Shown one piece after another: positions 46,808-58,817 of a stretch of DNA of 64,000 bases. Each line of letters begins with the position of its first letter. Position 1 is the first letter of the stretch. This DNA is from Brasenia schreberi (taxonomy: Eukaryota > Streptophyta > Magnoliopsida > Nymphaeales > Cabombaceae). The translations under genes were made by a program, and so were the position numbers. The DNA lies in assembly GCA_036023115.1 (NCBI GenBank), contig JAYKKT010000036.1, forward strand, positions 6,039,501-6,103,500. The letters run 5' to 3'. The notes under the pieces are model-generated. The model was not told where the DNA came from. It did not search any database and saw only the letters and a program-made list of their open reading frames with translations.

Positions 46808-48329
46808 GAAAACTAAGGCAAGAGAGAGGAAAATTAAGGATTTTGCTTTTGTTGGATACATCAAGTATGATGACGAGAATATTTTAGTAATAATGAAGGG
46901 TATCAAGAATAGATAAAAAATATTTTTTATAAGCTTTTTGACAAAAATACATATACTAGTATTAGTCTAAGAGAGTTAATCAACTCATAAGAGTATATAA
47001 AATATAGTCTTTACATACATATTCAATGAAATGAAGTCAAAGAGACTTTTAAACTTATAAAGGTTGATAAATCCATAGATCCATAAAATATTTTAAAAAA
47101 ATGAAAAATCTTAGGAGTGACATGTATCACTTGGCTTAAAAGATTATTTAATAAAATATACACAAACTAAAAGATATTAAAGAATGCATGAAGAATATAA
47201 TTATACTCATAAGCAAGAACAAAGGAGACACTAACAAATATGCAAATTATCAGGATATCAAAGTGATGAGCCAAATAATGAAATTATAGAAAAGAATGAT
47301 TGACCGAAGGTTGAGAAAAATATCGAGTACAACGAAGAACCAATTTGATTCATTACAAAGAGATCTACTATTAAGGCAATCTACCTATTAAGATGTTTTA
47401 TGAAATTTTTACATGAAATTTACTGATCTAGAAAAAATTTATTATAGAGAGTGAAGAGATCCTTTAGAGAACCTTGAAAAGGAGAGGCCTCTCATTTACG
47501 TACATAAACTTTTTAAGAGATGTATGATGATGCACAAATATGTGTAATGTTAATGATAAATTAAGAAAACATATTCAAGAATGACATATCTTGGTGTATG
47601 ATATTCATAGATGATATTGTATTGGTCGATGAAACCTTGTGAAAAAGTTAATAGGAAATTGAAACTATGAGAAGAAATATGAGAAAATAAAGACTTTTGA
47701 CTTAATAGAATAAACATAGGATATGTAGATTACAAGTTTGATTAATTTGTTACTAGAGATGTTATGGAGTTGAAGATTTGATAGATTGTATCCCTCAAAT
47801 GAAAAGTTTTAAGTACATAAGATTAGTGTTTTTAGAGCAATAAAAAATTTGAAGAAGATGTTACATATAAAAATAATTGAAGTTCGTTAAAATGGAGAGA
47901 TGTACAATTATTCTATGTGAAAAGAAGATAATATTAGAAAGATAATTATTATAGAGTAGGAACTAGATTCACTATATATATGGTATTGAGTGTTGTATAA
48001 TTAATTAACAATATGTGCAAAAGATGTTTGTAACAGAAATAAAAATTTTGAGATGGATATGTGGACACAAAAAAAGTGTCATACTTGCAATGAGGTTATG
48101 AAAGACAAATTAAGAGTGACAATGAAAAATAGTTTTAAATAGTTTGAACATGTGGAGAGGCGACTGGAAGCTCCCGTAAAAGGTAAAACAAATTAAAAGG
48201 TGAATATTTTAACAAAAGTGATTTAGCTGCTTCAGTACGGCTAACATGGCATAGGATAAAATCTCATTAACAGAAAAAAATTATGTAGCCGACTCCCTCT
48301 AGCATGGGAAAAAACTTATTTAATTGGAG
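46808..48329 (+). mobile_element. RTE-type LINE, 5' truncated, with target duplication (copy 10)
   Basis: Follows the LINE from the late spacer (AAGTATGATGACGAGAATAT) through the RT and C-terminal region to GTAGCCGACTCCCTCTAGCA and the tail. It is flanked by 15-bp direct repeats, AACTAAATCATGAAG (46793-46807) and AACTAAACCATGAAG (48330-48344). Unit A has the single uninterrupted target. All frames are broken. Confidence 0.88.
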
Positions 48330-48419
48330 AACTAAACCATGAAGCGCATAGAACCGAACAAAATCATGGGTGACGGTTTGGTTTGATTCGGAACTACAAC
48401 CTCTATTAATAGTAAGAAA

Positions 48420-49240
48420 ACCAAATACCAAATACAATCGAAAGGCCAAACAAAGGGCTGGTCATGCTGCCTCACTTCTTATATAATACAAGAGGAAACA
48501 AACTTAAGAAACCAAACATCAACAATGCAATCTAATCACTCTCTTATAAAATAAAATAAAAAGAAAGAAAGAAACTGTGACTATATGTTCAAGAAGAAAA
48601 GAACACCCAGCTTCTCCTTTTACCCACTAAAAATGAGACCAACAACAAAATTTTATTTCCCTTCTCATCAAAGCTTTGAGGTGGTAATAAGGTGTGTTGC
48701 TGTCACAGTTTCGGATTCATTGCATCTTGGATTTTTGGGGACAAAACATTTCTTCTCGCTTTAATATCACTTCCAGTTCTTCTTGCAGATTTCTTTGAAG
48801 ATCAGAAAGGACCTGATACGGATGCCGACCGGTCTCCTGGACTCGTTGTATGCCCCCAGTCGAGCTAGAATTCTTCTCCACCTTTTCTCGATGTTGACCA
48901 ATTCCTGCCCATTCCAATCTTTTTGAAAATTACGAAGTTCCTCAAGATTGGTAGTCCGCCTTTCTTCTTATATCCAATTACACCGAACAACTTCTTGAAA
49001 GTTGTCATGGGTAAGCCAGACCTCTTCAAAACTGGAAGATCAACTTCGTATTGTTTTGGTGCCAAAAACTTTCTCGTTTTAATATCACTTCCAGTTCTTC
49101 TTGCAGATTTCTTCAAAGATCAGGAAGGGCCTGATACGGATGCCGACCGGTCTCCTGGACTCGTTGTTTATTGTGTGGCCACTTTAGCTTTCATGAATAA
49201 AAGTTAATTCACGTAATTAGAAAGGTGGGCCTCCTTGGAT
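48420..49240. repeat. Unit B upstream region with internal 112-bp direct repeat
   Basis: Copies 48738-48850 and 49058-49169 share TTAATATCACTTCCAGTTCT, TCTTGCAGATTTCTT and CCTGATACGGATGCCGACCG. Between them lies CCGAACAACTTCTTGAAAGT, also seen in unit A near 40417. The open frames here match no family I recognise. Confidence 0.6.
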
Positions 49241-50688
49241 TGCTTGCAGAGGGTTGTGATCGGAAGTTGGATGCAAGCCGTGTCTGGAATTCCATTTCAT
49301 TGAACATTCCAAGTTGAATAAAAGACCCAGGAAAAAATCAAAAAGGAAAAAGAAAGGAAAATCTTGACTTTGGTTGGGGGGCCTCCATATTATGAAGGGG
49401 GTCCAAAGATTTTCAAAGAACACGTCGGGGACTTCTTGGCGCTTACGTAAACGAATGTTTCCTCAAGCACTCCGTTGATGTGCTCCTTGGCAGGGAAGAA
49501 GCTTGAACGGCTTTGAACGAAGAGATGAGGGGAATTCTTGGTTCTATGAAGCCAAAGGAATCTCCTCCTCCTTTTCCTTCCCTCCAAGATGTTTCTGAGA
49601 GAGTGAGTTGACCCGATTCGTGATTTTCTTTCGTTCGTCTTGTTACATTGTTCTAATTTGAATGCCTATCTTGATCAGTATATACGAAAACATTGATCTT
49701 GGTTCTCTCTCCGTCGAATTTGATTTATTTGTGAAGCTTTGTGATCGATTTACTAGTTCATTTCTGATGTATTAAGTTTTAAGTGTTTTGTAATCCTCAG
49801 CAGGAAACGCAGGTGGCATTTAGACGTTTGCCCATACTGAGTTTCTCAATTTTTAGCTATTTAAAATCTTGATCTTATTGTACTGAGAATCCTTGATGCG
49901 ATTGAAGCATTAAAAATTTCATTCCATATCCAAGATTTGTAAACATGTAATTCTTCAATTCTTTTCAAGCATGCTTAATTTCAATTATGTCTAGTGGATG
50001 AGGAAATAGCATATGATATGATGTAAAGGTAGTCGGCTCTAGGTGCAGATGATCGAAGATGATGAGTTACCTTCTATGATTTATGAAGATTTATTTTGAA
50101 TCTCATCACGTTTGAAGGAGTTCGAATTGAAAGTCTCAGAACACTTGATATTTCAGGAACTCCCAATGAGGGAAATGGCGAATGGGCCATATTCACGTAG
50201 AAACAGTGGCAGATCTATAAACTCTTCTGGGGTAGGGCAGATAGCCCTTGGTTTCGGGTGGGACTATGTATTATAGCCCACGGATCCCACCATGGGCTAT
50301 AACTTTAGGTTGATTTTTGAAGTTTCGGGTTTGTAGGGTTCGAATTCAAAATCTCAAAAACCTTGAGATTTCACAACTGAGATAAGAAAATTTGATCCTA
50401 GAGACAACTTTTTCGATGGTGTTGACGGAACTTCATTTTAATTTTGCAGTCTTATACATGAAATGACAGAAAAAGTTGTCATCCATGTAGTTTTGAAGTC
50501 AGATCTTAATGTTCAACTTAAATCTCTGGATCTAAGTGTCCTTTCTTTGAGGAGTCAACTCTTCAATCAATTGTCTATTTTCCACAAAGCAATTTTCTTA
50601 CATTTTTTAGGATGATTTTCTTTCCTTATAAAGGTTCAGGATACTTAACACTTAGTTTGTATAAGTAAAAGAGGTGGAACTATTGATA

Positions 50689-50857
50689 CTACAACTACAA
50701 CTAAGCCTTTTTCCACGGCTATATGGATTCTTTGTTTTTTTAGAATTTATGTTAGGTTCGACAAAGTTTTATACTGGGTGTCGAAAGCCTAACGCAATCC
50801 TCTTCCTCTATATGAACTTGCGACCGATCATGCAAACGTGATCCCTTACTTGAGCGC
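50689..50857 (-). mobile_element. Internally deleted LINE in VPS60 pseudogene exon 2 (copy 11)
   Basis: Reverse complement begins with the LINE leader (CAAGTAAGGGATCACGTTTG, AGAGGAAGAGGATTGCG, TTAGGCTTTCGACACCC, ATAAAACTTTGTCGAAC). It then jumps to the last 65 bases (ACAAAGAATCCATATAGCC, GGAAAAAGGCTTAGTTGTAG). It lies between GGTGGAACTATTGATAC and TAAATACCAAGAGC of exon 2, and about 30 bp of exon is missing at the junction. Confidence 0.82.
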
Positions 50858-51965
50858 TAAATACCAAGAGCAAATGAAGAAGGTAAGGCCTTGTCCTCCT
50901 CAAGAGGGCATCAAAGCTCGTGCTATGAGAGTTCTGAAACAAAAAAGAATGTGAGTTTCTGTCTGCCTCTTCCTAAAACTAGTTCGTCTTATGCTATGAA
51001 ACAAGTCTATCTTGATATTTCTACTTGTTCACGTCACTTTCCATTCTTGATTCAACGTCAAATATCGTTGGTACTTCATGGTGTGTGCACAAGTCGTATC
51101 AGACAACAGAGCTTGATGTTAAGTTTGTGGCGGCATGCAGACTAATTTCTTGTTTTGTGTCTTCTCACTCACTGCAATCTTATGATGCTCAATCAGGTAT
51201 GAAGGTCAACGAGACATGCTTACAACCAAACGTTTAACCTGGACCAGATTTCTTTTGCGACTGAAGGACTGAAACATGCTCAGCAAACTGTAAAACTCTT
51301 CTTGCTTGAGATTGATCATCTTGTAAGAGGATTTTCTGGGGTGGCATTGATTTCAGTTCTTTAGATGTCAGATTTCGAATCTGCAAACGAGGAACTGAGG
51401 CATGATGTCGACTGTTAGGATCGAAGACATGGATGTACAACTCTTTCTGAAAAAGCTCTCTGCAATAACTGTTTATGAAATATTAATTCTGTATATGGCT
51501 CCTCATGTTTCTGAAACAAAAATAATAACTTGAAAATTTCCACGTTACGTATTTTTGGTATCTAATTTGCACTGGATAGTACTTTTCAGAGCCTGCAAGA
51601 CGAAATGCTGGCTATGATGGATCTAAGTACAGGAGTTCAAGAAATATTTTGTGGAAGCTATGGTCTTCCTGATGACCTCGACGAGGAAGAGCTCTTGGGT
51701 GGTAATGGCTGCCTTTAGTGAAACCAATAATTTCTATACTTAGTCCTTCTATATATTTCTGTAGTTCCATCCATCTTAGTATGCTCAGTATACGTTTTGC
51801 CAAACAATGTAGAACTGGAGGCTGTGGAAGTGGAGATGGACATTAAGACTGATAGCGTGCCGTCTCGCAGAAGTAGCAAATCCTCAGGTATAGCCTGTCA
51901 TGCTTGGCTTTCATATATTTCTTCACACAATTGATTCTTTGATTATGTAACTGACTCACTGTCAA

Positions 51966-52387
51966 TAATAAATTTGAAAGCTAAATGTTATAGAGCACCA
52001 ATTACATTGGCTATCGCTATGCTCTATGTTTTATGGTTGTGAGTACTGGACAGTTAATTATGAACAAGGAAAGATAGTGTATATAATAAGATTATTAGAA
52101 ACAAATTGAAAGAGACACTAATAGATGATAAAATAAAGAAAAATTGTTTAAGATGATATGACACATAGAAATATGACCAAAGAAAGCTCCGATAAAAATG
52201 TATAAGAAACTAGATTGTAAAATATTAAAAAAAAGAAGAAGATAATAAAGTATTGGAAGGAACAATTAAGAATGATCTACCTTGTGATGAGTTCACTGTG
52301 AGCATGCTATAAGATCAAGCTCTATGAAAACAAAGAATCCATGAAATTGGCCTCATTTAGTATGAGAAAAGACTTACATGTTGTAGT

Positions 52388-52388
<1 letters not shown>
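51966..52388 (+). mobile_element. RTE-type LINE 3' fragment in pseudogene intron 6 (copy 12)
   Basis: Starts AATTTGAAAGCTAAATGTTA (LINE: AAATTAAAAGGTAAATATTA) and follows the C-terminal domain and tail to AAAAGACTTACATGTTGTAG, then runs into a TA tract (52390-52424). Strongly diverged. Confidence 0.75.
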
Positions 52389-52425
<37 letters not shown>

Positions 52426-53239
52426 GTGAGTGCTAGGCAATCTCCTATACCAAACTCAACTAGACGATATTCTCGTTCGTGCAATTGTATGGATGATGCA
52501 GATCGAGCCACTCGTCAATATAGATTTAAGGACCGTAGATTAAATGTGGTGTAGGATGAACACTTTGATCACGAGTCCTATTGACTGCATGGACGAAGAC
52601 GATGAAGCAATGTCTAGAAGAGGAGGCTTTCTAGTAGCTCCCTCTCTCTCTTTCTCTCTCTATATTTATATGGCGTCTTAACTGGATAATGATGTTTGGT
52701 GCATAATCTTGCATCAACATCTCAACAATCCGATCGGTGAAAGATATAAAATCGTGAACTAAGTTCATATTGCTGAATGCAAAGGATCCAATACGGTCCT
52801 TTAAGACTGACGTAGTCTATGCCTGTGATATTTATTTGAAACACAAAAGTAGCAAGCGATACCGAAATATTTTTGGAATATAGCATTCTTTTTGATAGTG
52901 TAGGTGGTTTACAAGTGATTATCTTAGTGGTAACTGCTGCCATTTTGCTGCAGACGAAGAATAAAGTGGGTGTCACTGCTCCTCCTCAAAGATTCTAACA
53001 ACAATATTTACATTGTTTCCTCATTTTGTGATTTCTTTTTGGGAATGGAATAATTTCAAGAGAAAATGATGATAGAGAAACTTTGAGCAAGAGAAGTGGC
53101 TGCTCAGAATGATCGCTGTCTGTGTGTATGCACGGGCATGCATGTTTGCGTGGGTGTGGAAAGTGATTTTGTATCATCCAAGTTTTATTACAAATAAAAT
53201 AATAAAGGAAAAGGTTGCTGTGGTTCTTGAGTAACACAC

Positions 53240-53335
53240 TCACACTTTGGGTGTGTATGCCCTGCTAATCGAACTCACCACCAGCCATATATGAGCCCCA
53301 GAGCCCTGCTAGATGAGCTAACACTCTGCGTGCAA
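53240..53335 (-). mobile_element. Short tRNA-derived SINE
   Basis: Minus strand: CAGAGTGTTAGCTCATCTAG head, GGTGGTGAGTTCGATTAGCA (B box) and GGGCATACACACCC. Present in unit B where unit A has element E and its TA tract. Confidence 0.6.
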
Positions 53336-53375
53336 GCACTCCCTAACAAGATTTTATATGATAGTCTGTAACAAG

Positions 53376-53415
<40 letters not shown>

Positions 53416-53640
53416 CACGCCCACGCGCACACACACTCTCATGTGCCACACCATGCAGACATTCTATAAGCTTTCCTCCATGGGAATGCCAATACAGAGG
53501 AGCAAAGTTATACAAACGAACGCCATTTTAATTTTGATTGTTTTGTTTCTTGGGCAGGATGGCGATTGCAGACAAGACACGAGAACCCAATATACACCTA
53601 ATCCGATCAGTATCCACCAAATGACGTCAAAGGTTTTGAG

Positions 53641-54343
<703 letters not shown>

Positions 54344-54599
54344 GTCCGTCGACTTCTAGCCGAACGTGAGAAGAATGACACCTTATAAGCATCATCACTC
54401 AAAATCATCACATATTTGTTCATAACGTTCCTTTATATATATAGAGAGAGGGATAGTGCTACCACGAGATTTGAGCTAAAAGTATTTTTAGTATTTTATA
54501 ATTCATATTAATGTATATTAATTGTAAAGTAATTTAAATTTCTATTGATTTTAAATATAACATGTTTAAGTATTTTTATACACCTAAATACATTATGCA

Positions 54600-54935
54600 T
54601 TTAGCACTATATATAAAGAAAGAATAGTTGGTGCACACATCAAGTTTAAAAATCCCCAAGAATCTCAATTGTCCAATCAACAAGATCGACAATTGAAATT
54701 CAAATTTTAAAAACAAAAAATATCTTAATACTTTTTGTAGGTATAATATACATGATAGGGCTTTGTGGAAACAAAGAATCCATGTAATCAAACCCGTCTA
54801 ATATGAGAAAAAGCTTAGTTGTTGTACTTTTTGTAGGTACAATAAATGTACTAAGTATTATTTACTTCTTTACTTAAAGATCAACTATTAGTTGAAATAT
54901 TTAAAAATGTTTTACGTATATATATATATATATGC
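54600..54935. mobile_element. Fold-back MITE, second copy, split by a LINE tail
   Basis: Matches the reverse complement of 35378-35668: AAGAATCTCAATTGT, AAATTCAAATTTTAAAAA, TACTTTTTG.AGGTATAATA, then TAAATGTACTA and TTTAAAGATCAAC. It is interrupted at 54749-54824 by LINE copy 13 and followed by a TA run (54916-54932). Confidence 0.65.
54749..54824 (+). mobile_element. 75-bp LINE 3' tail with 20-bp target duplication (copy 13)
   Basis: Consists only of the LINE's last 75 bases (CATGATAGGGCTTTGTGG, ACAAAGAATCCATGTAATC, GAGAAAAAGCTTAGTTG). Flanks are TACTTTTTGTAGGTATAATA (54729-54748) and TACTTTTTGTAGGTACAATA (54825-54844), 19 of 20 identical. The MITE at 35.5 kb shows the uninterrupted site. 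Confidence 0.88.
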
Positions 54936-55005
54936 ATGGACTAATTTCACTCATCTCTTTATATACACAATTGAAATGTTTAAACATTTTCATTTTCATA
55001 AAAAC

Positions 55006-55042
<37 letters not shown>

Positions 55043-56295
55043 AGTTGAAAATATGCAAGTGCACCCACACCCAAATCCACTTAAATTCACATTATGAACA
55101 AGAAAAATTTGAATTTAAAAATTAAGAAGTATTGTTGTATTTTTCGTACATTTTATTTAATGCACCGTACACATTAAGTAATTTTTTTGTTTATCACCTC
55201 AACTTTTATTTGAAAGATAAACGTTTTGAAGACACCCAAAAATTTCTTTTATTTGAATGATAAATAGTTTGATGACACCCAAAAATTTTCTCAAAAGATT
55301 TGATCTTTTCAAAATTTTGACTTTTTAAGAAAAAATTGCGGTTTTGGGTTTAAGGATTTTCAAATAAAGACACCTTAAACGAACTCATTTTTGCGCCAAA
55401 ATTTCATGACAGCCTCAAAATAAGGGTAAATTATACATCTCTCAAAAAAATCCAATTTTGACAAAGAGCCAAAAAACGACTGCTTTGCCCTCAAGCCCAA
55501 ATTGATAGGATTTTGCCTTTTCAAACGATTTCATTCAAAGAAATGATGGTTTCAAAAAAGTTTTTTCAAAGAGACAAATGATAATGAGATATTAGGAGCC
55601 AAACCAAAAAATGTTTACAAAATATCAAATTTGTAAAAACCTTTGAAATACAAATCAAATCCAAATCAAGCCTAAAAAACTCGCCTCATTGAGGATAGTC
55701 CTATTTCGGGACCTTACACCCATCAAATGGTTAAAGCAGTCCGAAACCCTACACCCATCGAAAGGGTTAAAGTGATCTAACACCCTACACCAAACAAAGG
55801 GTTAAAGTGGTTGAAACAATAAAGACTAACTCAAGGAGCAAAAACAGGTCACCCGTACAAACAAACACTAAGAATGAAATTCAGTTGTTTTTAAAAATAT
55901 TTGAAAATTTTGATAGAACTCGTTGTTTTCAAATATATCTCAAACAAAATGATTTTAAATAAGCAAAAGAAATATTTGAAACCATGAATCTGAAATCAAG
56001 TGCAGTATTGAAGTTTGATTCAAGGACAAAGCTACAAATCAAACCAAAACATGATCAAATGAAGCTTCCAAATCCGATCTCAAAATAAAAACAAGGATGC
56101 AAGGACCAAGCTCATTCTTTAAAGGTGGACCAAGACGAAGGATAAGTCTCAATGGGTAAACGAAGTTGAAGCCAAGATGGGCTAGGCCAAATCAAGAGCT
56201 TAAGATAAAGGGTAAGGACTCGATTCACAATCAAGTTAAACAAGTCAATGTATGAGACTTAAACGGAGACATGGACTAGCCTAAGACAATGGCTA
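54837..56295. repeat. 1.46-kb tandem duplication, copy 1
   Basis: Begins GTACAATAAATGTA inside the LINE target duplication and repeats at 56296. Non-coding. It holds three imperfect units of about 35 bp at 55715-55820 built on CCTACACCCATCGAAAGGGT and TTAAAGTGATC. It differs from copy 2 by longer TA runs and scattered substitutions. Confidence 0.95.
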
Positions 56296-57742
56296 GTACA
56301 ATAAATGTATTAAGTATTATTTACTTCTTTACTTAAAGATCAACTATTAGTTGAAATATTTAAAAATGTTTTACGTATATATATATATGCATGGACTAAT
56401 TTCTCTCATCTCTTTATATACACAATTGAAATGTTTAAACATTTTCATTTTCATAAAAACATTATACATTTAACAATATATATATGAAAAGTTGAAAATA
56501 TGCAAGTGCACCCACACCCAAATCCACTTAAATTCACATTATGAACAAGAAAAATTTGAATTTAAAAATTAAGAAGTATTGTTGTATTTTTCGTACATTT
56601 TATTTAATGCACCGTACACATTAAGTAATTTTTTTGTTTATCACCTCAACTTTTATTTGAAAGATAAACGTTTTGAAGACACCCAAAAATTTCTTTTATT
56701 TGAATGATAAATAGTTTGATGACACCCAAAAATTTTCTCAAAAGATTTGATCTTTTCAAAATTTTGACTTTTTAAGAAAAAATTGTGGTTTTGGGTTTAA
56801 GGATTTTCAAATAAAGACACCTTAAACGAACTCATTTTTGCGCCAAAATTTCATGACAGCCTCAAAATAAGGGTAAATTATACATCTCTCAAAAAAATCC
56901 AATTTTGACAAAGAGCCAAAAAACGACTGCTTTGCCCTCAAGCCCAAATTGATAGGATTTTGCCTTTTCAAACGATTTCATTCAAAGAAATGATGGTTTC
57001 AAAAAAGTTTTTTCAAAGAGACAAATGATAATGAGATATTAGGAGCCAAACCAAAAAATGTTTACAAAATATCAAATTTGTAAAAACCTTTGAAATACAA
57101 ATCAAATCCAAATCAAGCCTAAAAAACTCGCCTCATTGAGGATAGTCCTATTTCGGGACCTTACACCCATCAAATGGTTAAAGCAGTCCGAAACCCTACA
57201 CCCATCGAAAGGGTTAAAGTGATCTAACACCCTACACCAAACAAAGGGTTAAAGTGGTTGAAACAATAAAGACTAACTCACGGAGCAAAAACAGGTCACC
57301 CGTACAAACAAACACTAGGAATGAAATTCAGTTGTTTTTAAAAATATTTGAAAATTTTGATAGAACTCGTTGTTTTCAAATATATATCAAACAAAATGAT
57401 TTTAAATAAGTAAAAGAAATATTTCAAACCATGAATCTGAAATCAAGTGCAGTATTGAAGTTTGATTCAAGGATAAAGCTGCAAATCAAACCAAAACAAG
57501 ATCAAATGAAGCTTGCAAATCCGATCTCAAAACAAAAACAAGGATGCAAGGACCAAGCTCATTCTCTAAAGGTGGACCAAGACGAAGGATCAAGTCTCAA
57601 TGGGTAAACGAAGTTGAAGCCAAGATGGGCTAGGCCAAATCAAGAGCCTAAGATAAAGGGTAAGGACTCGATTCACAATCAAGTTAAACAAGTCAATGTA
57701 TGAGACTTAAACGGAGACATGGACTAGCCTAAGACAATGGCT
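56296..57742. repeat. 1.46-kb tandem duplication, copy 2
   Basis: Nearly identical to 54837-56295, ending at CCTAAGACAATGGCT. The short-unit repeat lies at 57170-57275. High similarity implies a recent event. Confidence 0.95.
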
Positions 57743-58817
57743 CAAGAGGACCCGGTCATGGACTAAAGGGTCAAGCCAAGCCACACTTAGTCGGTGTATG
57801 TTTTAAACACAGAAATCTATTTTAAGCATCCTGCATTCGTTTGATATTTTATTTTTCAGTTTTTGTCTCTCTGCTCTAAATGATCTGAAATTTGTTACAT
57901 CTAATCCTCACATACAAGCTCATATATGATAAATTTTTCAAGAATTTTAGGACCGTGCAACCATGTAATTAAAATCAAGAAAGATAAAAAAAATCCATAG
58001 TCAAATTTGTCAAACCTGTATTTTCTATAATAGAGTTTGAGTTATCATTCCATAACTCTGTTTATAGTAAACCAATTTCAGTAAAACTTGTCTTCTAGAA
58101 AGTTGACATCCATAATTTTCCAACAAGATTAAGTTCATAAATATCAGAGCTTTGTGCACGGAGATATAGATGTTTCTTTAAACCTCTGTATTTCTTTAAC
58201 AGATCAGTTCCGAATGCCTAAGTAAAGGCACATTCTTGATTGAATTCTTTAGAATCACAACACAAAAAAATAGAATAAAAATAGTTCTAGAATCTTCATA
58301 TTCGTGTTTCTCACCATAAATTTTTCGTGAATTTTAGAGATTCCAAAACTGTTATAAAAAATCCGAAAACAAGTTCTAAAAGTAGGATCAGTTGCTGTTT
58401 TTCAGAACTTTGAAAAATTTCTTTTCATAAGCAAAGTGAACGTTTTTTGTTGATTCAAGTTGATTCGAAAGTGAATCTTGAAAACACACATTTTTCAAAT
58501 CAATCCTCAAAGTGTTTATACTTCCCTTTGAACACCGGTCCAAAAAGACCTAAGACGAAAATATCTTACTTCTCGACTATCGCTACACAAAGTCGTAAAA
58601 TACAACTTTTATAGGTGGCACGCTCGCTCACGACGTTGTTTCGGAATAAAATTTTCAAATTTTAAATAATATAAAGTGGATTTCAGCAGTGCGCATAGAC
58701 TATAATATCTCTCTTCATATTATATATATATATATAGGGAGAGAGTATGTGGTCCCTCTGTAGTATGAAGCCGCGTCTCTTCGTCGCTGGAGTGCCTGCC
58801 ATTTAACTATTTAAGCG
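57743..58817. other. Spacer upstream of the PPR locus
   Basis: AT-rich, probably the remainder of the element represented by the 1.46-kb repeat. It includes a TA run at 58718-58736 shortly before the PPR start codon. Confidence 0.4.

Larger units (their letters stand above)
49525..52998 (+). pseudogene. VPS60: VPS60 duplicate, decayed
   Basis: All seven exons of the neighbouring gene can be placed: 49525-49602, 50664-50688 plus 50858-50950, 51197-51289, 51365-51434, 51590-51698, 51813-51886, 52954-52998. Introns are retained, so it arose by DNA duplication. Damage: the exon 2 splice acceptor is lost and the exon is split by a LINE derivative. Exon 3 is 1 bp short (93 versus 94). Exon 4 is 2 bp short (70 versus 72) and has a stop. 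Exon 6 lost 54 bp, including the VPSYLQPDKE segment. The exon 7 end is altered. Exon 1 also has an extra 9 bp (PPPFPSLQ). Exon 5 keeps its length (109) and LPDDLDEE. It may still be transcribed but cannot encode VPS60. Confidence 0.92.

Noticed and set aside
49525..52998. A second functional VPS60 gene
   Set aside because: Lost acceptor, split exon 2, and 1-bp and 2-bp deletions in exons 3 and 4 rule out the protein.
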